A DNA stretch of 64,000 bases from Ferrimonas balearica (GTDB lineage Bacteria; Pseudomonadota; Gammaproteobacteria; Enterobacterales; Shewanellaceae), in contig NZ_JAHVHW010000004.1 in assembly GCF_019802055.1 (NCBI RefSeq), forward strand, positions 558,001 to 622,000. Reading direction: 5' to 3'. Position numbers and translations under genes: made by a program. Below are positions 51,816 to 60,806 of this stretch, piece after piece (the first letter of the stretch is position 1; every line of letters starts with the position of its first letter). The notes under the pieces were generated by a model, which was not told the origin of the DNA, ran no database searches, and saw only the letters and a program-made list of their open reading frames with translations.

Positions 51816-53486
51816 ATGAAAGCCTTCAATAAAACCGCACTGGCTCTGCTTATGAGCTCCGTAGCCATCGTTGGTTGCAGCAGTGATAACGACAAAGATC
51901 CCATCGATCCGCCGGAGCCGCCGCCGGAGAACACGCCACCGGTCGCCAATGACGCCACCCGCATGACCGACAGCAACCTGGTTCTGACCATCAACCCGAT
52001 GCTGCACGTCACGGATGAGGACCAGGACGACATTCTGACCCTGGTGAGCGCCACTACCGAGAACGGCACCGTCGCCATCGACGCTGACCGCATCCTGTTT
52101 GAGCCCAAAGGGTTTGTCGGTGACGCGGCCATCACCTACACCGTCAGCGACGGCACCGATGAAGCCAGCGGCACCATCACGGTTAGTGTTGCAGAGGCGA
52201 TCTACGCCGGTAGCCAGAGCTGTCTGGGCTGCCACAGCAATCCCTCTCTGGGTGATATGAGCAGCCACCAGCTGCACGGTCACAACTTCAAGATCATGAA
52301 GATCGCCGACGATCAGATGCCCGAGTTCCCCTACACCGACGTGAGCGGCGCACTGGAGCAGATCGACAACGACGGCAACCCCACCGACAACACTCTGGGC
52401 GCGCCGCAAACCTATGCGGATGTGTCCTACACCTCTGGTGGTTACGGCTGGAAACTGCGTTGGATGGATAAGGATGGCTACCTGGTCACCGGCGCCCAGG
52501 CTCAGCACAACCTCCATGCGGAAGCGTTGGGACTGGATGACCAGATCATGGTCAACTACAACGCTGGCTCCGTGAACAAGCCCTGGGATTGCGGCCACTG
52601 CCACACCACCGGCTGGAAACCCTTCGATGAAACCCTGAACCCGCAGCACCAGGATGACCTGCCAGGTATCTCCGGTACGTTTGTGGCCGCAGGCGTTCAG
52701 TGTGAAAGCTGCCACGGTGCCGGTCTGGCCCACACCAAGGCTCCGAGCGCTGACAACATTACCCGTAATGCCACGCCGCGTCTGACCGCCGACCTGCAGA
52801 GCGAAGGCATGGGTTACGGCCAGCCGGTGCACTGCGCCGAGTGTCACACCCGTGATGGTGACCGTAAACATGGCAACGACTTCGTGAGCAGCTTTAACAA
52901 AGCGTTCCCGGATGGCCCTGAGTACGGTGCCCGCGTGATGGTTCGCAGCGGCCTGCCCCGCCACCACCAGACTCACGATGAGCTGATGGCGATCGACCCG
53001 GAAACCGGTGAGATCACAGGTAAGCACTACATCAAGTTCCCGCTCTACTACGGAGCCGAGAACGCCTGTGCCGTCTGCCACGACCCGCACAAGTCCACCC
53101 TGAACCAGGACGAAGCGATTCACCAGGGTGCGGTCACCGCCTGTACTGACTGCCACAGCGGCGACTACGCCAAGGGGTTCAACTCCACCCTGCACGCCAA
53201 CTTCGACTGCATCACCTGCCATATGCCGGAAGTGGTGAAGAACGGTACCTCTGGCTACGTCACTGGTGATGGCCGAGAAACCAAAGAGAAGCGTGGTGAT
53301 ATCCGTATCCACACCTTCGCCATCGACCTTTACAACGAGAAGGGCCAACTGGTTGATGCGGAAGCCAAGGACACCTTTATGTATCCCTACCTGCAGCAGA
53401 AGTTTGCTTGTGGCCAGTGCCACGCTGAAGCGGACGACTATGCCGGTAAGCTGATGCAAAACCACGGCGGCAAGATGCACCCGTGA
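51816..53486 (+). CDS. Octaheme c-type cytochrome lipoprotein with Ig/cadherin-like N-terminal domain
   Basis: 556 aa. A lipoprotein signal (AIVGC, Cys21) leads a Pro/Asp-rich linker, then a beta domain at about 42-126 of the tandem Ig/cadherin-like type (VTDEDQDDILTLVSA, later ITYTVSDGTDEASGTITVSV, cited in part). The heme region holds eight CXXCH sites at 136, 259, 296, 340, 418, 443, 465 and 532. Heme segments such as WDCGHCHTTGW and GVQCESCHGAG resemble cytochrome c554-type and other periplasmic or surface multiheme proteins. Presumed roles are electron transfer at the outer membrane. No MtrA/MtrB-type partner is adjacent. Three ATG codons in a row follow AGGAG; the third gives best spacing. 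It follows a kinase/regulator pair. Confidence 0.85.
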   Translation: MKAFNKTALALLMSSVAIVGCSSDNDKDPIDPPEPPPENTPPVANDATRMTDSNLVLTINPMLHVTDEDQDDILTLVSATTENGTVAIDADRILFEPKGFVGDAAITYTVSDGTDEASGTITVSVAEAIYAGSQSCLGCHSNPSLGDMSSHQLHGHNFKIMKIADDQMPEFPYTDVSGALEQIDNDGNPTDNTLGAPQTYADVSYTSGGYGWKLRWMDKDGYLVTGAQAQHNLHAEALGLDDQIMVNYNAGSVNKPWDCGHCHTTGWKPFDETLNPQHQDDLPGISGTFVAAGVQCESCHGAGLAHTKAPSADNITRNATPRLTADLQSEGMGYGQPVHCAECHTRDGDRKHGNDFVSSFNKAFPDGPEYGARVMVRSGLPRHHQTHDELMAIDPETGEITGKHYIKFPLYYGAENACAVCHDPHKSTLNQDEAIHQGAVTACTDCHSGDYAKGFNSTLHANFDCITCHMPEVVKNGTSGYVTGDGRETKEKRGDIRIHTFAIDLYNEKGQLVDAEAKDTFMYPYLQQKFACGQCHAEADDYAGKLMQNHGGKMHP

Positions 53487-53518
53487 TCCCTGCAGTAACC
53501 TAAGTCCCTGCAAACGAA

Positions 53519-53546
53519 AAAGCGGCCCGGAAGGGCCGCTTTCTTT
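53519..53546 (+). terminator. Terminator after the octaheme cytochrome
   Basis: AAAGCGGCCC, loop GGAA, GGGCCGCTTT, then CTTTG. Confidence 0.75.
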
Positions 53547-53559
53547 GTAGGGGATAAAC

Positions 53560-54375
53560 TCACTTCAAGGTGACGCTGCCATTGACCTGTTCCAGGCTCA
53601 AGCCTCCGGAGCCCCCATCAATCAGGTTGAAACCACCGGTCTGACGCACCTGGATATCCCCGGAGCCGTCATCCACCGTCACCATCCCCTCAACCTGTTC
53701 AACACTCAGGTCACCGGAACCGTCTTCGATGGTGACCCTCCCGGCCACCTGTTGCACCGACAGGTCACCGGAGCCGTCGTCGAGGGTCAGATCGCCGCCG
53801 ATGGCACTCAACCACAGCTCGCCGGAACCGTCATCGACCTCGACATTGCCCTGAATGTTGCTGATGCGCGCGTCGCCGGAGCCGTCGTTCAGCACCAGTT
53901 CCTGGCCGCCATCAATGGTCAGGTCGCCACTGCCATCGACGACGTTCAGTGTCCCGGCCATGCCCAGAATCACCAACTCACCGCTGCCATCCTCCAGATC
54001 GAGAGCCATCTCAGCGGGCACCTTCACCACCATGTCGATGCGGGGAGTGTTACTCCAGCAGCCCGCAGAGTAGCTTTGCGTCGCATACAGGTGGGCGGTA
54101 TTGCCATCGCTCAGCAGTCGGAAATCGTGCTCATTGGCGCCCGGCTCGCTTTGGTAGATCTTCGCGTCCACCCGGATGGTGTCGCGGCCCGGTTCACCCT
54201 CAATGCGAATGTCCCCCGCCTCAGCCATCACTTTTAAACGGGAGAGGTCAGAGGCGGTCAGTTCCAGGGTTTCTTCCGTAACGTAATCGGCGCCGGTGCA
54301 GCTACCGGGCCCCAGGTGGACCACACAGCCGGACAGAAACAGGGGGAGAGTAAGCAGAGCGTAGCGGCAGTTCAT
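53560..54375 (-). CDS. Lipoprotein with DGSGD repeats (putative beta-solenoid, GIN/DUF4097-like)
   Basis: 271 aa. A lipoprotein signal (FLSGC, Cys17) is followed by a non-repetitive region (about 20-120) and then about eight repeats of 18-20 residues, each carrying D-G-S-G-[DE]-[LIA], for example in VVDGSGDLTI, LNDGSGDARI, VDDGSGELWL and LDDGSGDLSV. Regular spacing and alternating hydrophobics suggest a right-handed beta-helix or solenoid, like GIN-domain and DUF4097 proteins. No function is established. At DNA level the repeats share near-identical codons. The second of two ATG codons (54375) is best placed behind AAGGA. It is convergent with the cytochrome gene. Confidence 0.8.
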   Translation of the reverse strand: MNCRYALLTLPLFLSGCVVHLGPGSCTGADYVTEETLELTASDLSRLKVMAEAGDIRIEGEPGRDTIRVDAKIYQSEPGANEHDFRLLSDGNTAHLYATQSYSAGCWSNTPRIDMVVKVPAEMALDLEDGSGELVILGMAGTLNVVDGSGDLTIDGGQELVLNDGSGDARISNIQGNVEVDDGSGELWLSAIGGDLTLDDGSGDLSVQQVAGRVTIEDGSGDLSVEQVEGMVTVDDGSGDIQVRQTGGFNLIDGGSGGLSLEQVNGSVTLK

Positions 54376-54485
54376 CATCGCGTCCTTGTTATTGATCTGG
54401 GCGAATTCCCTAAGTGGCACACTGAGTGCACAAGCCATACCAAGATTAACAATCGTTACTTTTCAAATGGTTAAAAACAGGACTT

Positions 54486-54520
54486 CCCCACCCACTCGGC
54501 ATTTTGACCTATGGGTGGGG
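54486..54520 (-). terminator. Possible terminator of RND system 2
   Basis: CCCCACCCA, 17-base loop, TGGGTGGGG; on the minus strand it is followed by AAGTCCTGTTTTT, 15 bases past the permease stop. Confidence 0.45.
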
Positions 54521-54534
54521 GATTTGACCAAGGG

Positions 54535-57500
54535 CTACGCCCCCTCTGGAATCGGCTCGGGTTCCGGCGGCTCGCGCTGCTCGAGGCGGTGCGCCCTCAG
54601 GGCCAGCAACACCGGCGTCAACACCAGAGTCAGCAGGGTGGCAAACGCCAACCCGCCCGCCACCGTCGTGGCCAACTGGCTCCACCACTGGGTTGAGGGC
54701 CCCCCAACCTGCACCACCCGGTGGATCAGGTCGATATTGGTCTCCAGCACCATCGGCATCAGGCCGAGAATGGTGGTGATGGTGGTCAGCATCACTGGCC
54801 GCAGACGCTGGGCACCGGTACGCAAAATCGCTTCCCGTGCACTGATGCCCTGGGCTTTCAGCACGTTGTAGGTGTCGATCAACACAATGTTGTTGTTCAC
54901 CACGATCCCCGCCAGAGCGATGATCCCAAGCCCACACATCACGATGTTGAATGGTTTGCCGGCAATCATCAGTCCCAGCAGCACACCGGCCGTCGAGAGC
55001 AACACCGCCGTGAGAATCAGGAACGCCTGATAGAAGCTGTTGAATTGGGTCACCAGGATCACCGCCATAATGAACAGGGCCACCCCGAAGGCATTCACCA
55101 GAAACTGCTGAGACTCTGCCTGCTCCTCATTTTCACCGGTAAAGCCCAACTCCACCGAGGGGTGCAGATTCAGCTCCGGCAGCAGCGCCTGCAGCTCCGG
55201 CATCACCTCGCCCAGTTGGATACCGGGTGCCAGATCCGCCTTCACCGTCATCACCCGCCGACCATCAATGCGGCGGATGCTGTCCACCTTGGGGGCCGCA
55301 GTCCGTTCAACAAAGTTGGAGACCGGCACCTGGCCATAAGGGGTGTTCAGGCGCAGCTGATCCAGCCGCAGGATATGGCGCTTATCCGCCGGAAAGCGGG
55401 CACGGATGTCCAGCTCTTCGTCAGCATCGTCCGGCCGATACTCCCCGACTTTCAGCCCCGAAGTCACAAACTGCACCGTGTTCCCCACTGAGGTGGCGTC
55501 CGCTGCAAAACGGGCCGCCTTGGCGCGATCCACCAGCAGCTGCCACTCGATCCCCGGCTTGGAGCCGGTGTCCTCGATATTGAGGAAGCGGCTGTCACTC
55601 TCCAGCATCCGCCGCACCTTAAAGACGGCGTCATTCAGGGCGTCCGGCAATCGGGAAGCCAACTCCAACTGCAGCGCCTTACCGGAGGAGGGCCCGTTCT
55701 GATCTTTACGCACCTCAATCTCCAGTCCAGCCAGCCCCTCCAGTCGCTGTCGGATAAGAGGCAACAGCTCGTCAGCCGTTTCCCGCTGGTCCCACTCCAC
55801 CAGATTGAGTCGGATGTAGCCGATACGGTCGCCACTGTCGGTACGGGCGTAGAGGGTTTCCAGCTCCGGCATGTCCGACAGACGGCTCTCGACCCGCTTC
55901 ATTAACTGGTCTTTTTCATGGATGGAGAGGTCGCCGTACCCCCGAACAAACAGGTTGAGCCCCGACGGCTCCACCTTGGGGAAAAACTCAGTGCCATGGT
56001 TAAAGCGGCCATAGGCCACCACAATCAGCACCAAGCCCATTATCACTGCTCCCAGCACTTTCCAGGGGTGTTCAATCGCTTTGTCCAGGGCGCGAACATA
56101 GCGACCGGACAAACCAGGCAGCGTGGTGATGTCCCCCGCTTCCGCCTGATGAATGGCTCGGCGCTGCGTATCACTCAGGGGCAGCGGCTTGCCGAATACG
56201 CCCCCCAGGGTCGGCACAAAGATCAGCGCCATCAGCAGCGATGCGGTCAGGGTGGCGATCAGGGTCAGGGGGAAGAACTTCATAAACTCCCCCATGATCC
56301 CGGGCCAGAACAGCAGCGGAGCAAAGGCAGCCAGGGTGGTGGCCGTCGAGGCGATGATGGGCCAGGACATCCGCTGCGCGGCCTCTGCATAAGCGCGCTT
56401 GCGTGGCGCCCCTTCGCTCATCCGGCGGTCGGCGTACTCAGTAACCACGATGGCGCCATCCACCAGCATCCCCACCGCCATGATCAGGGCAAACAGCACC
56501 ACGATGTTCACCGTCAGCCCCATGGTGGCGAGGATCAGAATCCCGGTCAGGAAGGAGCCGGGGATCGCCAAACCCACCAGTGCCGCACTGCGGGCGCCGA
56601 GGGCCGCAATCACCACAATCACCACCAACAGAATCGCCGAGAGCACGTTGTTCTGCAGGTCGGTCAGCATGTTTTCGACGTCTTCCGACTGATCACCGGT
56701 AAAGGTCACCTCCAACGCTTGCGGCCACTGGCTCTGTGCCGCGGCCATCATCGCCTTCACCTTGGCGACGGTGGAGATGATGTTCTCCCCCGGCCGCTTT
56801 TTCACTTCCAGCGACAGCGCTGGCTGGCCATTCAGGCGAGCGAAGGAGTTGGGATCCTTAAAGCTTCGTCGCACCGTAGCGATGTCGCCGACGGTGACCA
56901 CCTGGTCCCCCTGCACTTTCACCGGCAGTTCCAGAATGTCCTTGAGAGACTCAAACACCGAGGGCACCTTAATGGCGAATCGGCCCTCTCCGGTGTCCAT
57001 AGTGCCTGCCGGAACCAAACGGTTGGAGCGGGAAACCAAAGAGGTAATGTCACCCACCTCCAGTTGGTAACTCTCCAGCAGCAGCGGGTCTATCAGGATC
57101 TCCAGCAGGTCCTCCCGGTCTCCACCGATCTCCACCTCCAGCACTTCAGGCAGGGACTCCAGCTTGTCCCGCAGGGTGCGGGCCAGTTGCACCAGGGTGC
57201 GCTCTGGGATCGGCCCGGAGAGGGTCACGGTGATCACCGGGTTCTCCTCCGCCAGCGTCACCTCATGCACCGTTGGCTCCTCGGTATCCGCAGGCAGCTT
57301 GGCCTTGGCCAGAGTCACTTTGTCCCGCACATCCGCCAGCGCCACCTTGGGATCAAAGCCCGCATCGAACTCCATCACCAGACTGGCGTGACCTTCGGCT
57401 GCGGTGGCCCGCAGCTCGTCGATCCCCTCAATGCTGCGCAGCTCCTGCTCCATCGGTCGGATCAGCATCCGCTCCGCATCCTCCGGGGAGATCCCATCGT

Positions 57501-57654
57501 GCACGATGGAGACGTAGATCACCGGGATGGTGATGTCCGGCTCCGACTCTTTGGGGATGCTTCGGTAGGTCAGGGTCCCGGCGATCAACAGCAGTACAAA
57601 CACCATCAGTACGCTGCGGCTGCGCGCCAGCGCGGCGGCGATCACTCCGGTCAT
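54535..57654 (-). CDS. RND-family efflux pump permease, system 2
   Basis: 1039 aa, usual RND length with twelve predicted membrane segments and two large periplasmic loops. It opens with LARSRSVLMVFVLLLIAG and PKESEPDITIPVIYVS. In the TM4 proton-relay position it reads VGMLVDGAIVVTEY, with one aspartate followed by glycine rather than the Asp-Asp pair of AcrB-type pumps and of system 1 in this window. TM10 has VVNNNIVLID. Function and substrate unknown. It follows its adaptor with an ATGA overlap. Confidence 0.88.
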   Translation of the reverse strand: MTGVIAAALARSRSVLMVFVLLLIAGTLTYRSIPKESEPDITIPVIYVSIVHDGISPEDAERMLIRPMEQELRSIEGIDELRATAAEGHASLVMEFDAGFDPKVALADVRDKVTLAKAKLPADTEEPTVHEVTLAEENPVITVTLSGPIPERTLVQLARTLRDKLESLPEVLEVEIGGDREDLLEILIDPLLLESYQLEVGDITSLVSRSNRLVPAGTMDTGEGRFAIKVPSVFESLKDILELPVKVQGDQVVTVGDIATVRRSFKDPNSFARLNGQPALSLEVKKRPGENIISTVAKVKAMMAAAQSQWPQALEVTFTGDQSEDVENMLTDLQNNVLSAILLVVIVVIAALGARSAALVGLAIPGSFLTGILILATMGLTVNIVVLFALIMAVGMLVDGAIVVTEYADRRMSEGAPRKRAYAEAAQRMSWPIIASTATTLAAFAPLLFWPGIMGEFMKFFPLTLIATLTASLLMALIFVPTLGGVFGKPLPLSDTQRRAIHQAEAGDITTLPGLSGRYVRALDKAIEHPWKVLGAVIMGLVLIVVAYGRFNHGTEFFPKVEPSGLNLFVRGYGDLSIHEKDQLMKRVESRLSDMPELETLYARTDSGDRIGYIRLNLVEWDQRETADELLPLIRQRLEGLAGLEIEVRKDQNGPSSGKALQLELASRLPDALNDAVFKVRRMLESDSRFLNIEDTGSKPGIEWQLLVDRAKAARFAADATSVGNTVQFVTSGLKVGEYRPDDADEELDIRARFPADKRHILRLDQLRLNTPYGQVPVSNFVERTAAPKVDSIRRIDGRRVMTVKADLAPGIQLGEVMPELQALLPELNLHPSVELGFTGENEEQAESQQFLVNAFGVALFIMAVILVTQFNSFYQAFLILTAVLLSTAGVLLGLMIAGKPFNIVMCGLGIIALAGIVVNNNIVLIDTYNVLKAQGISAREAILRTGAQRLRPVMLTTITTILGLMPMVLETNIDLIHRVVQVGGPSTQWWSQLATTVAGGLAFATLLTLVLTPVLLALRAHRLEQREPPEPEPIPEGA

Positions 57655-58721
57655 TGCGCGGCCTCCTCGTAGGTGACCAGCACCGGATCGCCATCGCGGA
57701 CAAAGCCCTGGCCAATGGTGATCAGGGTGACTTCATCCGGCACGCCACCGGTCCAGATCCCGTCCCCATCCGCCTTCACCACTTCGATGGGCAGGAAGCG
57801 GACGATGTCTGCCTCAACGGTTTTCACCCCCAGGTTACCCAGCTCATCCAGCGCCAGCAGCGCCGGAGTAATGTAGATCGCCTTGCTCGCCTCCAGAGGC
57901 AGCTGAAGCTCGGTGCTCTTGCCCGCCCGAAGCCGCCCATCCGGGTTGGGCAGAGCCACCTCAATGCGGAAGGTGTTGGTGCCTTCGGTCGAAACGGAAG
58001 CGATATAACGGACGGTGCCCGCCACGGGAGCGTCACCGATAAAGCTGGCCTGAGCCGTCTGCCCGACGGCAACACCAACCACATCCATTTCGGTGATCTC
58101 CGCATTCACCACCAAGGGGTCCAGGTCCGCTACAGTGCCGATCTTGTCACCGATCGCCAGGTAATCCCCCTCCTCCACGAAACGATCATTGAGCACCCCA
58201 TCAAACGGCGCCCGTACCGTGGTGTGGGCCAGATCCAGTTCCAGGCGCTTCACCTCCGCCCGGGCTTTGACCAGCTCGGTCTCCACCTCTGCCTGTCGCA
58301 GCCGTCCCTGAAGCCCCTGTTGGGCCAGTTTGTTGCTGGCATCAAAGTCGATCTGGCGCTGTTTAAGCTCCGCCCGGGCACGGGCCAGCTGTTGCGGCAG
58401 GTCACGCTGATGCAGTTGCAGCAGCGGCTGGCCTGATGTCACCCGGGCCCCCCGCTCCACCAGCACCTCAAGAACCCGCCCCTTAACCTCGGCGCGCAAG
58501 GTGGCCATTCGGTCCGGCTGGGTGCGGCCATAAAGGTTCACCTCCCGCATTACCGTTTCCGCCTGCACTCTGCGGGCAGTGACCTCAGTGGCTTTATCGG
58601 CATCGCCAAGGGTGGCTCGCTTGGTCTGCTCCGGGGCGTTACCCACGCCGGACAGGATCCAGGCGGCCAACGCCAGGGCGATCAGCGAGGCCAAAACATA
58701 GGGGTGGCGAATAAAAGACAT
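57651..58721 (-). CDS. RND efflux periplasmic adaptor subunit, system 2
   Basis: 356 aa. N-terminal anchor (about 8-24), first lipoyl half (KGRVLEVLVERGARVTSGQPLLQL), a helical hairpin (about 100-165), second lipoyl half with HTTVRAPFDGVLNDRFVEEGDYL, then the beta-barrel with the VGQTAQASF segment. Such adaptors link the permease to an outer-membrane channel. Its stop overlaps the permease start as ATGA. No TolC-type gene is present in the window, so both RND systems must use one encoded elsewhere. Confidence 0.88.
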   Translation of the reverse strand: MSFIRHPYVLASLIALALAAWILSGVGNAPEQTKRATLGDADKATEVTARRVQAETVMREVNLYGRTQPDRMATLRAEVKGRVLEVLVERGARVTSGQPLLQLHQRDLPQQLARARAELKQRQIDFDASNKLAQQGLQGRLRQAEVETELVKARAEVKRLELDLAHTTVRAPFDGVLNDRFVEEGDYLAIGDKIGTVADLDPLVVNAEITEMDVVGVAVGQTAQASFIGDAPVAGTVRYIASVSTEGTNTFRIEVALPNPDGRLRAGKSTELQLPLEASKAIYITPALLALDELGNLGVKTVEADIVRFLPIEVVKADGDGIWTGGVPDEVTLITIGQGFVRDGDPVLVTYEEAAQ

Positions 58722-58946
58722 GAACAGGGCTCCAGCACATTTCGCAATGGAAGCAGGATAATGGGCGAATCAGCCCAAAGGAACACAAGTTTGTTACATT
58801 TGGCAAACATCCGCACAGCCGTGCGAGAAACTGAGTCCTCTTCACGCTTTCCCGCCCCGGACGATCAGGCAATGCCGCAGCTATACATCCACCAAACAAC
58901 TCAATAGGATGAACGCTGACAGGACGTCAGACTTAAGGAAACCTAT

Positions 58947-60092
58947 ATGGATGTAAGGCCCCTTCCGGCGCGATTGAGCGTCATTGTCGCACTGTGCGCC
59001 ACCCTCAGCCTCGCCCCAGTTGGCTATGCCAGCGAACAACAGGTGTTGGACGCCTACCAGCACTACCTGAAGGCGTTGGAAGCCAACGATCCGGTACAGA
59101 CCGAGGCCCATGCCCGCGAGGCTTACCAGCTCGCGGTTAAGCTCCTTGATGAAAGCACTCCACAAATCGCCGCACTGGCCATGAACTGGGCGGGGGCATT
59201 GGAAGCGCTGGCAAAACAGCGCCCCGAAGGCATGGACAGCGAAGCCTACCTGGCTCACCGAAAGCAGGTGCGGGAACAAGCCTTTGAGCGCTATCAGGAC
59301 GCCCTCTCTCACTACGAGCGGATTGAGGGTAAAGAGAGCGAGCAACTGATCGAGCCACTGCTCGGCCTGGGGGCGTTGAGTAAGGAAGCTCGCCAGGCCA
59401 ACGCCTACTATCAGCGTGCCATCGCAATCAGTGAAGGCACGCCACTGCGTCAGGCCAGTATCCAGATACTGGCGTTCGACCGGCTCAAGCAAAACCCGGA
59501 GACCGTCAAAGCCGCCAAATCCCATCTGCTGGATGCGATAGAGGTGTATCAGAAACAGCTGCCGGAAAATCACTCCAGCCGGATCGAAGCCGAATTCAGG
59601 CTGGGCATGATGTATGCCGCCCTGGGCAAGCGAAATAAGGCAATTGACGCTCTTGAAGGGGTTGTCGAGCAGTATGAAGTGTTGGACTTTGACCACCCCC
59701 TCAGCCTGGCCTCACGAACCCGTCTGGTGGTGTTGTACGAACGCCAGGGTGATCGGGAAAAAGCCACTGAGCACTGTGTTGCTGTTGGCCAGATGCGCCC
59801 CTGGCAAGAGAGTCAGGAACAGGTGCCGCTTTATCGCAAGGAGCCCAGCTATCCGCTGCAAGCCGCACGCAAAGGCCGTGAAGGCTTCGCCGTGCTGGAG
59901 TTCACTGTTGATGAGCAGGGGTTTGTCACCGATCCCAAGATTATCGAATCCGAGGGGGGTAAAGACTTTGAGAGGGAGAGCATTCAGGCCCTCCAGCAAT
60001 GGCGATACGCCCCCAGGTTTGAGGATGGCCAGGCGGTTCCGGCCAAATCCCTGGTGCGGCTCGATTTCTCTCTGGGCAGACCGGGTCAATAA
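58947..60092 (+). CDS. TPR protein with C-terminal TonB domain
   Basis: 381 aa. A signal peptide (about 1-28, ending GYA-SEQ), TPR-like helical repeats (about 30-290), then a TonB C-terminal domain (about 295-375: YPLQAARKGREGFAVLEFTVDEQG, DFERESIQALQQWRYAP in parts). Ordinary TonB keeps an uncleaved membrane anchor that couples to ExbBD; here the N-terminus looks cleavable, so the TonB-fold domain would be free in the periplasm or held through its TPRs. It could therefore be an adaptor or a regulator of TonB rather than a classical energiser. No ExbB/ExbD genes are adjacent. Confidence 0.8.
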   Translation: MDVRPLPARLSVIVALCATLSLAPVGYASEQQVLDAYQHYLKALEANDPVQTEAHAREAYQLAVKLLDESTPQIAALAMNWAGALEALAKQRPEGMDSEAYLAHRKQVREQAFERYQDALSHYERIEGKESEQLIEPLLGLGALSKEARQANAYYQRAIAISEGTPLRQASIQILAFDRLKQNPETVKAAKSHLLDAIEVYQKQLPENHSSRIEAEFRLGMMYAALGKRNKAIDALEGVVEQYEVLDFDHPLSLASRTRLVVLYERQGDREKATEHCVAVGQMRPWQESQEQVPLYRKEPSYPLQAARKGREGFAVLEFTVDEQGFVTDPKIIESEGGKDFERESIQALQQWRYAPRFEDGQAVPAKSLVRLDFSLGRPGQ

Positions 60093-60102
60093 CTGACAAC
60101 AA

Positions 60103-60131
60103 AAAACGCCCCCGCATTGCGGGGGCGTTTT
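60103..60131 (+). terminator. Terminator after the TPR-TonB gene
   Basis: AAAACGCCCCCGC, loop ATT, GCGGGGGCGTTTT; nearly identical in sequence to the terminator at 63095-63124. Confidence 0.85.
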
Positions 60132-60230
60132 CGGTTCTGACCTACATTCACTCCATCCAAATTCACGCCACTATTAACAAACCATTAACCGCGTTAGTCT
60201 GTTTCGGAATCCAAGGATTGGGAGTCAGTC

Positions 60231-60806
60231 GTGAAACGGATAATGCTAATAGTGGCGTTGTTGGTTGTGCAGGGGTGCGCCACCAAACTCACCACTTACA
60301 ATCAGGAGCAGCACCCTAACATCGCCCTTCAGCCGCAGGAGGGGTTGGTCTTAATGAGGCTAGCCAATCACTGGGCACTCAGTAAGATTAAGATCGCCGG
60401 TGACCAAGGTGATTTCTTATTGGACTGGTACGCACTTCAGACCTTCCATCGCTACTCCTCGCCCTATATGTATCAGGGCCATTACTTCCTGTTCAGCATG
60501 CCCGCTGGCGAATACCGTATCTCCGAAGTGATTCGCTACGTCGGCTCCACCAAAAGCTGGGCCGAACTGAGCGAAGAGGAGAATCCAGGCCTATGGTCTT
60601 TCCGGGTCGAAGCCAATCGAATCAACTACATCGGCGACTTCTACACCCAGGTGTCCAGGCAGGGTTATCTGGAGCAGATCCACTTCACCAATCGCGCTTC
60701 CTTTGCGCTCGATTTCAGCGAGAAGCAACTCCCTGAATTGTTGACACTCTACCCGCTGACGTACTCCGGCGCGGGTCGTGACGACCTGTTCGAGGTGATC
60801 AGATGA
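60231..60806 (+). CDS. Putative lipoprotein of unknown function
   Basis: 191 aa; I do not recognise the family. A lipobox VVQGC with Cys16 marks a lipoprotein signal. The rest is mixed alpha/beta with several aromatic residues (YALQTFHRYSSPYMYQGHYFLFSMPAGEYRIS in parts), somewhat like DUF2846-type small lipoproteins. GTG start with GGGAG 7-8 bases upstream. Its last codons overlap the next gene (ATGA), so it is translated together with the S9-Sel1 peptidase and may be its partner or anchor. Confidence 0.7.
   Translation: MKRIMLIVALLVVQGCATKLTTYNQEQHPNIALQPQEGLVLMRLANHWALSKIKIAGDQGDFLLDWYALQTFHRYSSPYMYQGHYFLFSMPAGEYRISEVIRYVGSTKSWAELSEEENPGLWSFRVEANRINYIGDFYTQVSRQGYLEQIHFTNRASFALDFSEKQLPELLTLYPLTYSGAGRDDLFEVIR

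Noticed and set aside
51738-53513. Antisense open frame of about 590 codons across the octaheme cytochrome
   Set aside because: The plus-strand frame has a lipobox and eight heme motifs; the antisense frame has no ribosome site and its composition reflects the GC-rich third positions of the real gene.
53600-54030. Regular spacing of short DNA repeats considered as a CRISPR or minisatellite
   Set aside because: The repeats are in frame and encode the DGSGD protein motif, with no unique spacers between conserved direct repeats.
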